58,895 bases of DNA. Origin: a virus. Within the stretch, counting starts at the first letter, position 1; every line of letters begins with the position of its first letter. Below, one piece after another: positions 13,254 to 21,371 of this stretch. The position numbers were made by a program, and so were the translations under genes. Below the pieces are notes generated by a model. It had not been told where the DNA came from and searched no databases. It saw only the letters and a list, made by a program, of their open reading frames with translations. The stretch covers positions 1 to 58,895 of the IMG/VR virus record IMGVR_UViG_3300013006_000001. The stretch is one strand, 5' to 3'.

Positions 13254-13758
13254 ACTTTGGAATCGCAGCTTCTGGAGACAGGAGGTGTTTGAACTTCGGG
13301 ATGCCAGAACGTGGGCACACACCCAGCCCTTCCAGAACCTGCTTGTTGAACGACGCCATCTCCAAGATCACGCGAGGCGGTGGGTCTTCGTTGTAGAACC
13401 ATGGCCGGAACGATTCGTTCAGCGGCTCTGCTTCTCTCAGGCGATAGGCATTGGAGCGAACGTCCTTAGCCCACTGCCTGTCCTCTCCAAACATCTCAGC
13501 GATGTCTGCGTTTGTGAAGGACTTGTCATTCATCACAACCAAGGCACATCTCTCCTTGCTTGGTGGCCGCTTGCACCGCAGAAGGAACGCCTTGGTGGCA
13601 ATGATCATTTCAATGTCAAGGCCCTTCGACCTCGCCACCTTCCAGCGGGACTCCCGGTTGATGATCAGCCGCCGCCACATCTCTGGGGCCATAGCCAAAG
13701 CATGCCGCAAGCCAGCGGCGGGCTCGTCCAAACAGAGTAAGCCTTGCATCAGAGTCAT
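13228..13758 (-). CDS. Hypothetical protein, N-terminus uncertain (possible +1 frameshift product)
   Basis: About 176 residues. The body (PEMWRRLIINRESRWKVARS; KSFTNADIAEMFGEDRQWAK) contains a helix-turn-helix-like segment (FTNADIAEMFGEDRQWAKDV) and looks genuine. No start in this frame has a good ribosome site; candidate ATGs are at 13758 and 13749. The upstream frame (13616-13861) has a good N-terminus but its end looks like noise. A single +1 shift near 13730 would join them, by programmed frameshifting, a sequencing error or a mutation. Confidence 0.55.
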   Translation of the reverse strand: MTLMQGLLCLDEPAAGLRHALAMAPEMWRRLIINRESRWKVARSKGLDIEMIIATKAFLLRCKRPPSKERCALVVMNDKSFTNADIAEMFGEDRQWAKDVRSNAYRLREAEPLNESFRPWFYNEDPPPRVILEMASFNKQVLEGLGVCPRSGIPKFKHLLSPEAAIPKYAYPRNLD

Positions 13759-13861
13759 CCTTGACTGGCTCCTTGGTAAAAGTGGTTGGGAACGCATGGT
13801 CTACCTCAAACTGTTGGAGGATGTCCGACAGCACATCATCGGTTAAGTAGTCTTTGGTCAT
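13616..13861 (-). CDS. Short ORF overlapping the helicase 3' end, possibly the N-terminus of the next gene
   Basis: This 81-codon frame starts at ATG 13861, overlapping the helicase stop. The first 45 residues (MTKDYLTDDVLSDILQQFEV...) look like a natural acidic N-terminus. The last 35 (GRARRWLAACFGYGPRDV...) are compositionally odd and overlap the next gene. It may be an independent overlapping gene or the 5' part of a frameshifted one. Confidence 0.45.
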   Translation of the reverse strand: MTKDYLTDDVLSDILQQFEVDHAFPTTFTKEPVKDDSDARLTLFGRARRWLAACFGYGPRDVAAADHQPGVPLEGGEVEGP

Positions 13862-14867
13862 AGCGACGAGCCCTCTCCTTGTTGAATAGTTGTTTCACCC
13901 AAGGGGTTTTGACCTTGTCGCACCCCCAGTTAATGTAGCAGTCTGGAAGCTCAGACATCTTCATGTGGGCGTAGGCACCCTTCAGCGGGTTGCGGTACGT
14001 CCCCACCTTGGACTTGCCATTCTCCAGATCAAACTCCCTTCCGACAACCCGTCCGCGAGCCTGACCTTCCATGAGCTTCCGGCGGGCCTCAATCTCCTTG
14101 GCCAGCCGCATCTTCTCAATCTCCATCTGGGCCATGGCATCAAGGTCTGCCTGTGTCAGGGGCTCCTTGGCCTGCGCCACGCCCTTCTTCACCGCCACCC
14201 GGATGTCCTCGTCTGCCGTGAGGAACATGTCCACTGAGGTGATGAGCCTGTGATCCAAGGTCGCGTCTGTGCAGTCCACAATCTTGAACCGCGTCTTGCC
14301 ACTGGCAGCGATGGCAGCGATGCGGGACTCAGCCGTTGACCCCGGGAAGTCTACAGTCCCGGGAAGGGGCCTTGTAGCCCTCCCGACGCACTGCAGCCAG
14401 AAGGACCTTGACCGCGTGGGACGCCCTAGGATCAGCGTCTGGGTGGGCGGATGGTCAAATCCTACCGCCACCACCTGACAGTTGACGAGGACCTGCGCCT
14501 CCCCCGACTTAAAGGAGTGCAGCGCAAGGTTGCGTTCCTCGTCTGGCATGGTGCCGTAGACGAACACAGCCTTGATGCCGTAGTTGTTGTTGAGATAATG
14601 GCAGACCCCCTTGGCCGACGCCACAGATGAACAGAACACCACGGTCTGCCCCTCCATCTCCTCCTTGGTGATCAGCGCAATCCGGTGCAGGTTGGCTTCC
14701 TTCTCCACGGCAGCGTTCAGTTGCTGCTGGTTGAAGTCACCGCCCGACATCCTGACGCCTGACAGGTCCAAGCCCTCGACCTTGGAGATAACGCACACCG
14801 GTGGCACAGACCACCCGTTGTCGATAGCCCACTGCATATCATGGTTAACCGTCGCAATCTCGTACAT
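13836..14867 (-). CDS. SF2 helicase, C-terminal (RecA2) half as a separate ORF
   Basis: This protein has 343 residues from the ATG at 14867, six bases after a perfect AGGAGG. It carries the second helicase lobe: TVVFCSSVASA (motif IV area, about residue 75), AQVLVNCQVVAVGFDHP (motif V, about 124) and QCVGRATRP (motif VI with the arginine finger, residues 159-167). The last 140 residues are a helical extension (QADLDAMAQMEIEKMRLAKE) ending in a basic tail. Motifs I-III lie in the upstream ORF. The two products may associate to form one helicase. Confidence 0.8.
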   Translation of the reverse strand: MYEIATVNHDMQWAIDNGWSVPPVCVISKVEGLDLSGVRMSGGDFNQQQLNAAVEKEANLHRIALITKEEMEGQTVVFCSSVASAKGVCHYLNNNYGIKAVFVYGTMPDEERNLALHSFKSGEAQVLVNCQVVAVGFDHPPTQTLILGRPTRSRSFWLQCVGRATRPLPGTVDFPGSTAESRIAAIAASGKTRFKIVDCTDATLDHRLITSVDMFLTADEDIRVAVKKGVAQAKEPLTQADLDAMAQMEIEKMRLAKEIEARRKLMEGQARGRVVGREFDLENGKSKVGTYRNPLKGAYAHMKMSELPDCYINWGCDKVKTPWVKQLFNKERARRYDQRLLNR

Positions 14868-15378
14868 CGTCGCCCTCCTCCTCTGTTGATCCAACCATTG
14901 CCCGACCGTCCATCCTGAACGGCGTGGCAGTAAACCCAGCCACCATGGCACCACGGTCCTGAAACCACTTCAGCATCCGCCTCACTGGCTCAGACATCAT
15001 CATGTGGGCCTCATCCACAATCACCAGCCTGATCTCCTCAAACCGCTCATACCTAGGCGAACCTCCCCGCCTAGACAGGAGCGTCTGCTTTGACGCCACC
15101 ACAATCTTCGCTGGCCACATCTCATCGGCAGAGTAGTCTGCCATCTCAATGTCGGCATCGCTGTCTGTGATGGCCTTGACCTTGTCGCAAGCCTGCCACA
15201 CCAGTTCCCGCAGCGGACAGATGATGAGCGTCCTGCCATCAATCTGGTCAGCCAGAGCAACGAACATGACCGTCTTGCCCGCACCCGTGAAGACGCCGTT
15301 CAAGACAGCCTTGCGCCCCTCGCGCATGGCTGCAAGATTGGCGTCCACAATCTCTTTCTGATAGTCACGTAGAATCAT
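14845..15378 (-). CDS. SF2 DEAH-type helicase, N-terminal (RecA1) half as a separate ORF
   Basis: This protein has 177 residues from the ATG at 15378, five bases after AGGAGG. It holds motif I (TGAGKT, residues 31-36), Ia/Ib (ICPLRELVWQ), motif II (VDEAH, 121-125) and motif III (TATPFR, 150-155), then runs out of frame after MDGRAMVGSTEEEGDD. The second lobe follows in the +1 frame with a 23-bp overlap. It resembles phage UvsW/DEAD-type helicases that act in branch migration or recombination-driven replication. It follows the SSB gene in the recombination operon. Confidence 0.8.
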   Translation of the reverse strand: MILRDYQKEIVDANLAAMREGRKAVLNGVFTGAGKTVMFVALADQIDGRTLIICPLRELVWQACDKVKAITDSDADIEMADYSADEMWPAKIVVASKQTLLSRRGGSPRYERFEEIRLVIVDEAHMMMSEPVRRMLKWFQDRGAMVAGFTATPFRMDGRAMVGSTEEEGDDVRDCDG

Positions 15379-15465
15379 CTGAACCTCCTTTGAAAAAAGG
15401 CACCCGGGGAGGGCAGGGGAGGAGGAGGAAAACCCCACCCCCCCCGGGGCCGCGCGCAATCCAAA

Positions 15466-15810
15466 CTATGCCCAGTCCGCTGCCATGTCTTCCTTCTTGG
15501 CAGTTGCACCCTGTGGCTTACCGCCAACGAGAGTGATGTTGTCAACACGAATCACAGTGGCCGTCCGCTTCTGGCCGTCCTTCTCCCACTCCTGATTGTC
15601 CAGCGTCCCCTCAACGAGGACCTGAGTGCCCTTGGCCAAGTAGGCAACGACCTTGCCACCCCGCCAATACTCGCAACTGAACCAGTGCGTCTTGTCCTTG
15701 AAGGGATCAGACACAGCCAGACGGAACTTGACCACTTCCTTCTCTCCGACCTTGCGAATCTCAGGGTCACTGCCCAGATTGCCCAAGGCCACGTAGCGTT
15801 GAAAACTCAT
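15466..15810 (-). CDS. ssb: Single-stranded DNA-binding protein (OB fold)
   Basis: This 114-residue protein starts at the ATG at 15810, five bases after AGGAG and overlapping the ERF stop. MSFQRYVALGNLGSDPEIR, VVKFRLAVSD, HWFSCEYWRGGKVVAYLAKG and VLVEGTLDNQEWEKDGQKR are the classic strands of bacterial-type SSB. The C-terminal tail ends DMAADWA rather than DDDIPF, a weak acidic tip. It coats the single strands produced by the exonuclease and works with ERF annealing. It lies between ERF and the helicase pair. Confidence 0.92.
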   Translation of the reverse strand: MSFQRYVALGNLGSDPEIRKVGEKEVVKFRLAVSDPFKDKTHWFSCEYWRGGKVVAYLAKGTQVLVEGTLDNQEWEKDGQKRTATVIRVDNITLVGGKPQGATAKKEDMAADWA

Positions 15811-16505
15811 TGCTTCTCCTCCCACTTGGTGACGAACTCCTCCTTGCACCGCTCATACACAGAGCGGGACACCGCCTTCTCCCTTGCTCGGAGTTCAACA
15901 ATGGCAAGGGCCTTCTTTGCTGCCGCTGCGTCAGGGGCCTCGGCAATCTTCTTCAACATGTTTGACAGGTACACAAGATCAGGAGCCACGCTCCTGACTG
16001 GCTCTTCGTGCCGCTGCGGCGCTGGGGCATAGTCCCCTACTTCGCCGTCGTTGTCAACCTCCCCCACCCAAGCACCGGTCAGAGACAGCAGAAGCTGTCG
16101 CTTGCCGTAGGTGATTGCAGAACCAAAAGCCTGCATGCCAGCAGGGATGGTTACCTGCTTGCCGCCGACGTTGCGGTTCTGGTCGTGCATGATCAGCGGG
16201 ACACTGCCGCAAATCCATTCCCCGCTGACATGGCGAAGGAACCCCATCAGAATCCACGCTCTGGTGCCGTCAGGCAGCATGGAGTAGCAGGGCTGGAACT
16301 GTGGCAGGGCAAACCCATTGGCCGTCAGCGGTCCAACCAGAGCCTCACAGCAGCCCTTGTACGTCGCGTACTTGCTGTTGAGGTGGCTGTTGGCAGTGTC
16401 GGTCGCAATGGTCGGGAAGACCTTCTGCGCCGCTGCCAGACCCTTGACCAACGCATTCGTCTCGGGCGATGTGGTCGCCCCAAAAAAATCATTGAACGTC
16501 TTCAT
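15807..16505 (-). CDS. ERF-family single-strand annealing protein
   Basis: This 232-residue protein starts at an ATG preceded by GGAGGAGG. The N-terminal 150 residues match the ERF/Rad52-like recombinase pattern: LVKGLAAAQKVFPTIATDTA, HLNSKYATYKGCCEALVGPL, then AFGSAITYGKRQLLLSLTG. The remaining part is a linker and a helical, charged C-terminus. The protein anneals complementary single strands, allowing circularisation or recombination of the phage genome. It is directly downstream of its nuclease partner and overlaps that gene by 17 bp. Confidence 0.9.
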   Translation of the reverse strand: MKTFNDFFGATTSPETNALVKGLAAAQKVFPTIATDTANSHLNSKYATYKGCCEALVGPLTANGFALPQFQPCYSMLPDGTRAWILMGFLRHVSGEWICGSVPLIMHDQNRNVGGKQVTIPAGMQAFGSAITYGKRQLLLSLTGAWVGEVDNDGEVGDYAPAPQRHEEPVRSVAPDLVYLSNMLKKIAEAPDAAAAKKALAIVELRAREKAVSRSVYERCKEEFVTKWEEKQ

Positions 16506-17331
16506 ATAGCTCCTCCTCCTTACGTACAAACCTCGGTACCTCCAACTCCTCTATCCCCTGATCCGCAGGGATATAGACGCCAGTTGCAATCCGCAACGCA
16601 GCGATGTCCATCGTATTTTTCATCCGCACTCCAGCGGCCTGCACTATGTCCTCTGGCAGGTAGAACACCCGTGTGCTGTACGGGGCCATGGTCTGGCAGA
16701 ACACGAACGGCATGCGGTGGTGAGGCAGTCCCATGGCCTTGGCACCCTCCACGTAGAGCCACTCTTGTTCTGCATAGCCGTAGTCCGTCATCGACCTCCA
16801 AAGTTGATTCCACTTGGACGAGGTGGTCTTCAGGTCCCACCAGCAGTATGGGGTGCAGCCGTCCGGCCTGACCTTGACCCTGTGCCTGCCAATCTGAAAG
16901 AACACGCTGACCTGATTCTCATTGGTGTCATCCACCAGCCTGCGGGCCTGCGGATGTTTCATCAGGTTTTCCAACATGGACTCAAGCTGGAACTGCGTCT
17001 CGTCGTTGCACACCATGCCCGTCTGAGACTCGCACCACTCGTCATATGCCTTGCCCCTGCGGTGTCCGTTTTTTGCCAGCACCGATGAGGGTGGAGACAC
17101 AATCATATCGGACATCTTCTTGCCCATGCAGACGCCTTCGACAATGCGGTCGAACATACTGCCGATTCGGATGGAGTTGGTGTATGGCACCAGAGAGTGG
17201 CCAAGGTCCATCCACTGCTGCGCTTCCCCTCCATGGGAAGCGGTAGCGTGGAGATAGGACCGGGAGAAGAAGTCGTTCCTTGACCGGTAATCGTCACCGC
17301 TCATCCCGATGGCCTTAAAGGGCAAATCCAT
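16489..17331 (-). CDS. RecE/exonuclease VIII-like PD-(D/E)XK exonuclease
   Basis: This protein has 280 residues from the ATG at 17331, five bases after GGAGG; an ATG four codons upstream lacks a site. The motif IRIGSMFDRIVEG (D61 region), RVKVRPDG (D157) and YCWWDLKTT (D166-x-K168) gives the PD-(D/E)XK exonuclease active site. The conserved Tyr/Gln segment YGYAEQEWLYVEG matches the RecE C-terminal/Cas4-like group. It would resect double-stranded ends for the ERF annealase, forming a two-component recombinase. It is first in an operon with ERF, SSB and the helicase pair. Confidence 0.88.
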   Translation of the reverse strand: MDLPFKAIGMSGDDYRSRNDFFSRSYLHATASHGGEAQQWMDLGHSLVPYTNSIRIGSMFDRIVEGVCMGKKMSDMIVSPPSSVLAKNGHRRGKAYDEWCESQTGMVCNDETQFQLESMLENLMKHPQARRLVDDTNENQVSVFFQIGRHRVKVRPDGCTPYCWWDLKTTSSKWNQLWRSMTDYGYAEQEWLYVEGAKAMGLPHHRMPFVFCQTMAPYSTRVFYLPEDIVQAAGVRMKNTMDIAALRIATGVYIPADQGIEELEVPRFVRKEEELYEDVQ

Positions 17332-17401
17332 GTCATCCTCCATGAAGACCTGAGCACCGTGAGGGGTAGTCCTTCACGCTCACTGCGCAGGTACGGCAGC
17401 T

Positions 17402-17429
17402 AGTTTAGCTGGAGGAATGGGGCTGTCAA
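17402..17429 (-). promoter_or_regulatory. Candidate sigma-70 promoter of the recombination operon
   Basis: On the minus strand a perfect TTGACA (plus 17424-17429) is followed after 16 bp by TAAACT (plus 17402-17407). The -35 box lies inside a dyad (GGGG-TTGACAG-CCCC) that could be an operator or the end of the upstream transcript. The start would be near 17395, leaving a leader of about 60 nt with a further dyad (CGTGA...TCACG). Confidence 0.55.
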
Positions 17430-17453
17430 CCCCTGCCCAAAAGAATCTCAGAC

Positions 17454-20400
17454 CTAGCCAATGCCAAGGGCCTGAAACGGGTCCATCTCTGCCTTCTTCT
17501 TCTCGCGTGCCTTGCGAGCGGCCTCGGTCTGGATGATCTTGTAGAGGAGATACATCTTCTTCTGTGACTCTGGGAGATTAGGCAGGTCTTCCTTTGGCAC
17601 GGTAATGTTTTCGTAGGTCCTGACGCCGGGGGTTGAGGAGAGAAGAATGTTCAGGGCATCACGGGCAGCAAGCTGTTTGGTCCGTTCTTCGTCTACGTCC
17701 TGAAACTTCACACCTGTAAGTGCGTTCACTAGGAACTTGACTGCCCGTTCTTGTGGTGAGAGTCGCTGATCCGTGAGTTGGCGTGTCGTGCCAAGGACGC
17801 GGGAACCGCCGGGGAGGTTGACCAGAATCTGTTCTGCCGTCCGGCCCGGGGCGCCCATCGTCTGCTCCAGCATGGAGTAGAGGTCGGATAGCTGGCGACC
17901 AGAGTAGAACTGGCGATTGGTCAGGCTCTCAAGCGGCCCCTTAATCAGTGGATTGGTTTGCCCAAGGATGTTGAGCCCTGTCTTCTGCAGGCCGGACATC
18001 AGCTTTTCGTATGCCGTGTTGCCGATGCCGGGGGTTCCAAGGTTGATTGGACCCTCATATGGCAAATCCATGTTGGTTAGGAATCGCTGCAGAGGACTGT
18101 CTGCGCTCAGACCAACCAGAGGGAACCCTCCCGGGAGCGGGATGGAGGCAGACTGCCTGAGATAGTCAGGCGTGAACATGTCTTCCTTTGGTTCAGTGCC
18201 ACGGTTGGTTGCACGAATCGTTTGCCCCATACCTCCTGAAGGGTGGTTGATAACTTGATCTGCAATGTATGGGGTGATGCCCTTTGTGTACGAATAGAAT
18301 GGGAAAATTCTCTTGAGTACGTCTCGCTCTACATCGGTAAATGCTTCAGGCTTATAGTTCACCTGAGTCAAGTCTGCCAGCCTTCTTGCCTCGACTGGAG
18401 AATTGCCCTTGCGAATGGCTGCAAGGTAGGTGCCGTACCGATTGCCAGCGTCAGTGAACTCTGCTGCACGGTCGCCCGCCTCCAGCAGGGGATTGGTGTT
18501 GCCAGAACTTCCTCTGGTGGACATGAAGTCCCACAAGGCGCCGCCCCATGTGCGGTCTGGGTTGTACGCCATCTTGCTCATACTGGACCGCATCTTGCCA
18601 GCAGCGCCCGGAAACCCCTCAACCATGTTGGTCGATGAGGCACCACGCATGAGGTCATCAGATGCTGTGCTGCTTCCAAGACCTTGCCCGCCAGCGTCAA
18701 TCAGGAACTGGCGAACCCGCTCCTTGGGGTCCTTGATGCTGCCGTAGAACGTGTCTTCAAGCCGCTTGGCAAGGGATGGCGAAAACCACCCACCATCAAA
18801 GTAATTCCCTCTTCCAATCTGCGTCCCAATAGCCCAGTCAATGGGGTTGAACAGGCCCTTTGTGGCAGATGCAAACGAGCCAGAGTAGGCGTCTCTGGTG
18901 TAGCGTGCTGGCCACAGCAGCGCCAGCGTCTTGAAGCCCTTGGTGTAGGCGTCATAGGAACTCAGCAGTTCCTCAAAGCCGGGTGTCGGCCTGCCCGGGC
19001 TAATACGCGAGGCCCACTGATCAATGAAGGTCTTGTCAATGGACATCTCGTCTGGGTGCGTGCCGGTAGCCGCCGCCCATGCAGCAGAGAACTTGTCCTT
19101 GTCAAAACCCAGCTTCTCTCCAGCTTCCTGTGCGGAGTAGTTGACTCCACCCGGGACTGTGTCCACAGCCCGGAACTCAGCGGCCATTGGGCCACCCTTC
19201 TCCGGGTTGATCATGTTCATCAGGAACTCGGCGTTGGACTCCACGCGAGCGCGTGACTGACCATAACGCTTGATCTCATTGAAGATGTTCTGACCGAAGA
19301 TTGGCACGCCCTTCTGGGCATGCTGTGGGTCCATCTTGCGGACGAAGTCAGCCAGCTTAATGTAGTCTTTGGCCTTGCTTGCTTCGTGCTTGGCCGCAGC
19401 TTCATTGAATGTGTCAAGCCTGCTCTGGTCTGCGGCTTGCGTGTACTGCGTCCGCAGATTGTCAAGGTCGTCGGACAGCTTGTCTCGCTGCGCAAGCTGG
19501 GCGATTGCGTCATCAAGCTCCTTCTGCAACGCTGGCTGGGGAATCCCATTGGGGTCCCCGACCAAGAAGGTGTTCATATTGATCTTGTCTTGCAGTTGCT
19601 TCCTTGGAGGGAATCCGCGAAGCTGTTGCTCAATGCCTGCAATCTGCTTGGTCAGCGGGTGTCCCTTGGGCAGGTCCGCTGGAGTGGTCCAGTTCTGCGT
19701 GTCTGGATTGAACTCATCGTCCAGATGCGAGTAGACACCGCCACTGTTCCTCTGAATCTCAGGGAAATGCGTCCTGTGGTAATCGTCCAGAACCTGCCGC
19801 ACTTGGTCGTTTGGCGTGTTGCGAAGTAGCTCGGCAAGCTCCGGGTTGTCGGACATGCGGTTGAGAACGTATGTCCCGCCAAGAACGTCAAGCTCTCGCT
19901 TGCGGCCAACAGACGAGGCATCAGAAACCTCGGCAACTTGTGGCCCCCTGCGAAACTTGAGCCACTGTCGCACCTGACCAAGCCGACCCTCTTTGTTTGG
20001 CCCCGGCACCATCTCGTTGTCGAACCGTACCTGCTGGCGCGGGAAGAACTCGGTGCCTGCCTTTGACCAGTAGCTATCAAGCGGAAGACCAAGGCTCAGT
20101 GCGTTGGCTTTGGCTTCTTCTCTGAATCCCTGAAACCACTTGACAAGCTGGCCGTGTGGAGTTGTCTCATCCCTTGCAACCTTCATTGCGGCAGCAGTCT
20201 TCAGCCGTGACTGGACGGCACGGTCATAGGCTCGCTTGGCTGCGTCATAGTCAGGGGCGCCAAGAACCGGAGCGGGAGGAAGGTCCGGCAGCTTGTTCAG
20301 CACATCCAGACCTTCCATGATGTTCCGCATCACGCTGGTGTATTCGGGATCATTCGGCGTGAGTTGGACCGGAACGCCGTCAACGTCGATTGGCTTAGAC

Positions 20401-21359
20401 TGCAGGTCAGCGATTACAGCACCCTGCTGCTTGGCAAACTCCCTGTTGAAAGGAACCTCTCGCTGGCGGCGCAGGTTCTCTGCCTGTCGGGCACGCCATT
20501 GGTTCTCAACCGTTGTCTGCTTGGCAACGTCTGGGTTGAACCATCGCTGCGATGTTAGGTATGCAGGTCCAAGAACCGGTGCATACTTGGCACCCTCTCC
20601 AAGGTCATCGGCAAACTTGGCCAGAAAATCTCCAGCCTTCTCGCCGTAGAAGTCCGTCGCCCCAACGTCATAGCCCATGAACCCAAGCTGGTTGGTGCGG
20701 GTGATGGGGTCATCCATCAACTGATCAACGGTGCGTCCAGTTCGTTTGGTCACCTTCTCTGCGTTGAACAGGAAGTTCTTCTTGGCTTCCTCTCTGGCGA
20801 CATCATCTGTCATCGACTCAAGTAGGGAGCGAGTTGTGCTTTTGCGAAGATGCTCGCGGATGCCCTTGTTAGCGGCGTATGCGGCAACGTCTGCACCTTG
20901 CAGCAGGCCAGCCTTCTGGGCCAGCAGTCCAGCAGCAGTCTTCGCCCCCTTGCCCAGCAGAACGTTCAGTCCAAGCGAGGCGTAGGTTGTGGGGTCAAGC
21001 AAGACTTCTGCAGCCAGACCGCCGCCGAAGTTGCTCCACGTGTCCTCGTCACCAGCCAAGCCATAGCTACGGGCAAGCTCCCTCCCGCTGACGCGGTCAT
21101 CGGTGGTTTCGTACAGAGCCGACGCCGCCTTGCCTAGGCCACCATGCAAGCCACCGCGAACGATGGACCCCGGCGTATCCAGCAACCACCCAAGGCCAGC
21201 GATGCCAGACGAGCCAACCTCTGCCAGCTTCTTGAGCATGGAAGACTTTTCATCTTCCGGCAGAAGGTCCTCAAGCGTAACGTCCTCGCCACGGGCTTCT
21301 GCCTGTGCGCGTAGCAGCCCGTTTGGATCATAGAGATCATAAAGAGGTGAGCGTGCCAT
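17454..21359 (-). CDS. Large polyvalent virion protein (LPD38-like), probably ejected
   Basis: This 1,301-residue protein is the largest in the genome. The N-terminus is acidic and helical (about 1-270); residues about 300-700 are helical with charged linkers (DDLDNLRTQYTQAADQSRLD). The C-terminal half carries the pattern I associate with large polyvalent-protein domain LPD38: FKTLALLWPARYTRDAYSG, GDRAAEFTDAGNRYGTYLAA, LTQVNYKPEAFTD, then LKRIFPFYSYTKGI. In short-tailed phages such giants are packed in the capsid and injected with DNA. It is the last gene of the virion cluster. An enzymatic site is not evident. Confidence 0.7.
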   Translation of the reverse strand: MARSPLYDLYDPNGLLRAQAEARGEDVTLEDLLPEDEKSSMLKKLAEVGSSGIAGLGWLLDTPGSIVRGGLHGGLGKAASALYETTDDRVSGRELARSYGLAGDEDTWSNFGGGLAAEVLLDPTTYASLGLNVLLGKGAKTAAGLLAQKAGLLQGADVAAYAANKGIREHLRKSTTRSLLESMTDDVAREEAKKNFLFNAEKVTKRTGRTVDQLMDDPITRTNQLGFMGYDVGATDFYGEKAGDFLAKFADDLGEGAKYAPVLGPAYLTSQRWFNPDVAKQTTVENQWRARQAENLRRQREVPFNREFAKQQGAVIADLQSKPIDVDGVPVQLTPNDPEYTSVMRNIMEGLDVLNKLPDLPPAPVLGAPDYDAAKRAYDRAVQSRLKTAAAMKVARDETTPHGQLVKWFQGFREEAKANALSLGLPLDSYWSKAGTEFFPRQQVRFDNEMVPGPNKEGRLGQVRQWLKFRRGPQVAEVSDASSVGRKRELDVLGGTYVLNRMSDNPELAELLRNTPNDQVRQVLDDYHRTHFPEIQRNSGGVYSHLDDEFNPDTQNWTTPADLPKGHPLTKQIAGIEQQLRGFPPRKQLQDKINMNTFLVGDPNGIPQPALQKELDDAIAQLAQRDKLSDDLDNLRTQYTQAADQSRLDTFNEAAAKHEASKAKDYIKLADFVRKMDPQHAQKGVPIFGQNIFNEIKRYGQSRARVESNAEFLMNMINPEKGGPMAAEFRAVDTVPGGVNYSAQEAGEKLGFDKDKFSAAWAAATGTHPDEMSIDKTFIDQWASRISPGRPTPGFEELLSSYDAYTKGFKTLALLWPARYTRDAYSGSFASATKGLFNPIDWAIGTQIGRGNYFDGGWFSPSLAKRLEDTFYGSIKDPKERVRQFLIDAGGQGLGSSTASDDLMRGASSTNMVEGFPGAAGKMRSSMSKMAYNPDRTWGGALWDFMSTRGSSGNTNPLLEAGDRAAEFTDAGNRYGTYLAAIRKGNSPVEARRLADLTQVNYKPEAFTDVERDVLKRIFPFYSYTKGITPYIADQVINHPSGGMGQTIRATNRGTEPKEDMFTPDYLRQSASIPLPGGFPLVGLSADSPLQRFLTNMDLPYEGPINLGTPGIGNTAYEKLMSGLQKTGLNILGQTNPLIKGPLESLTNRQFYSGRQLSDLYSMLEQTMGAPGRTAEQILVNLPGGSRVLGTTRQLTDQRLSPQERAVKFLVNALTGVKFQDVDEERTKQLAARDALNILLSSTPGVRTYENITVPKEDLPNLPESQKKMYLLYKIIQTEAARKAREKKKAEMDPFQALGIG

Positions 21360-21371
21360 ACAAACCCAACG

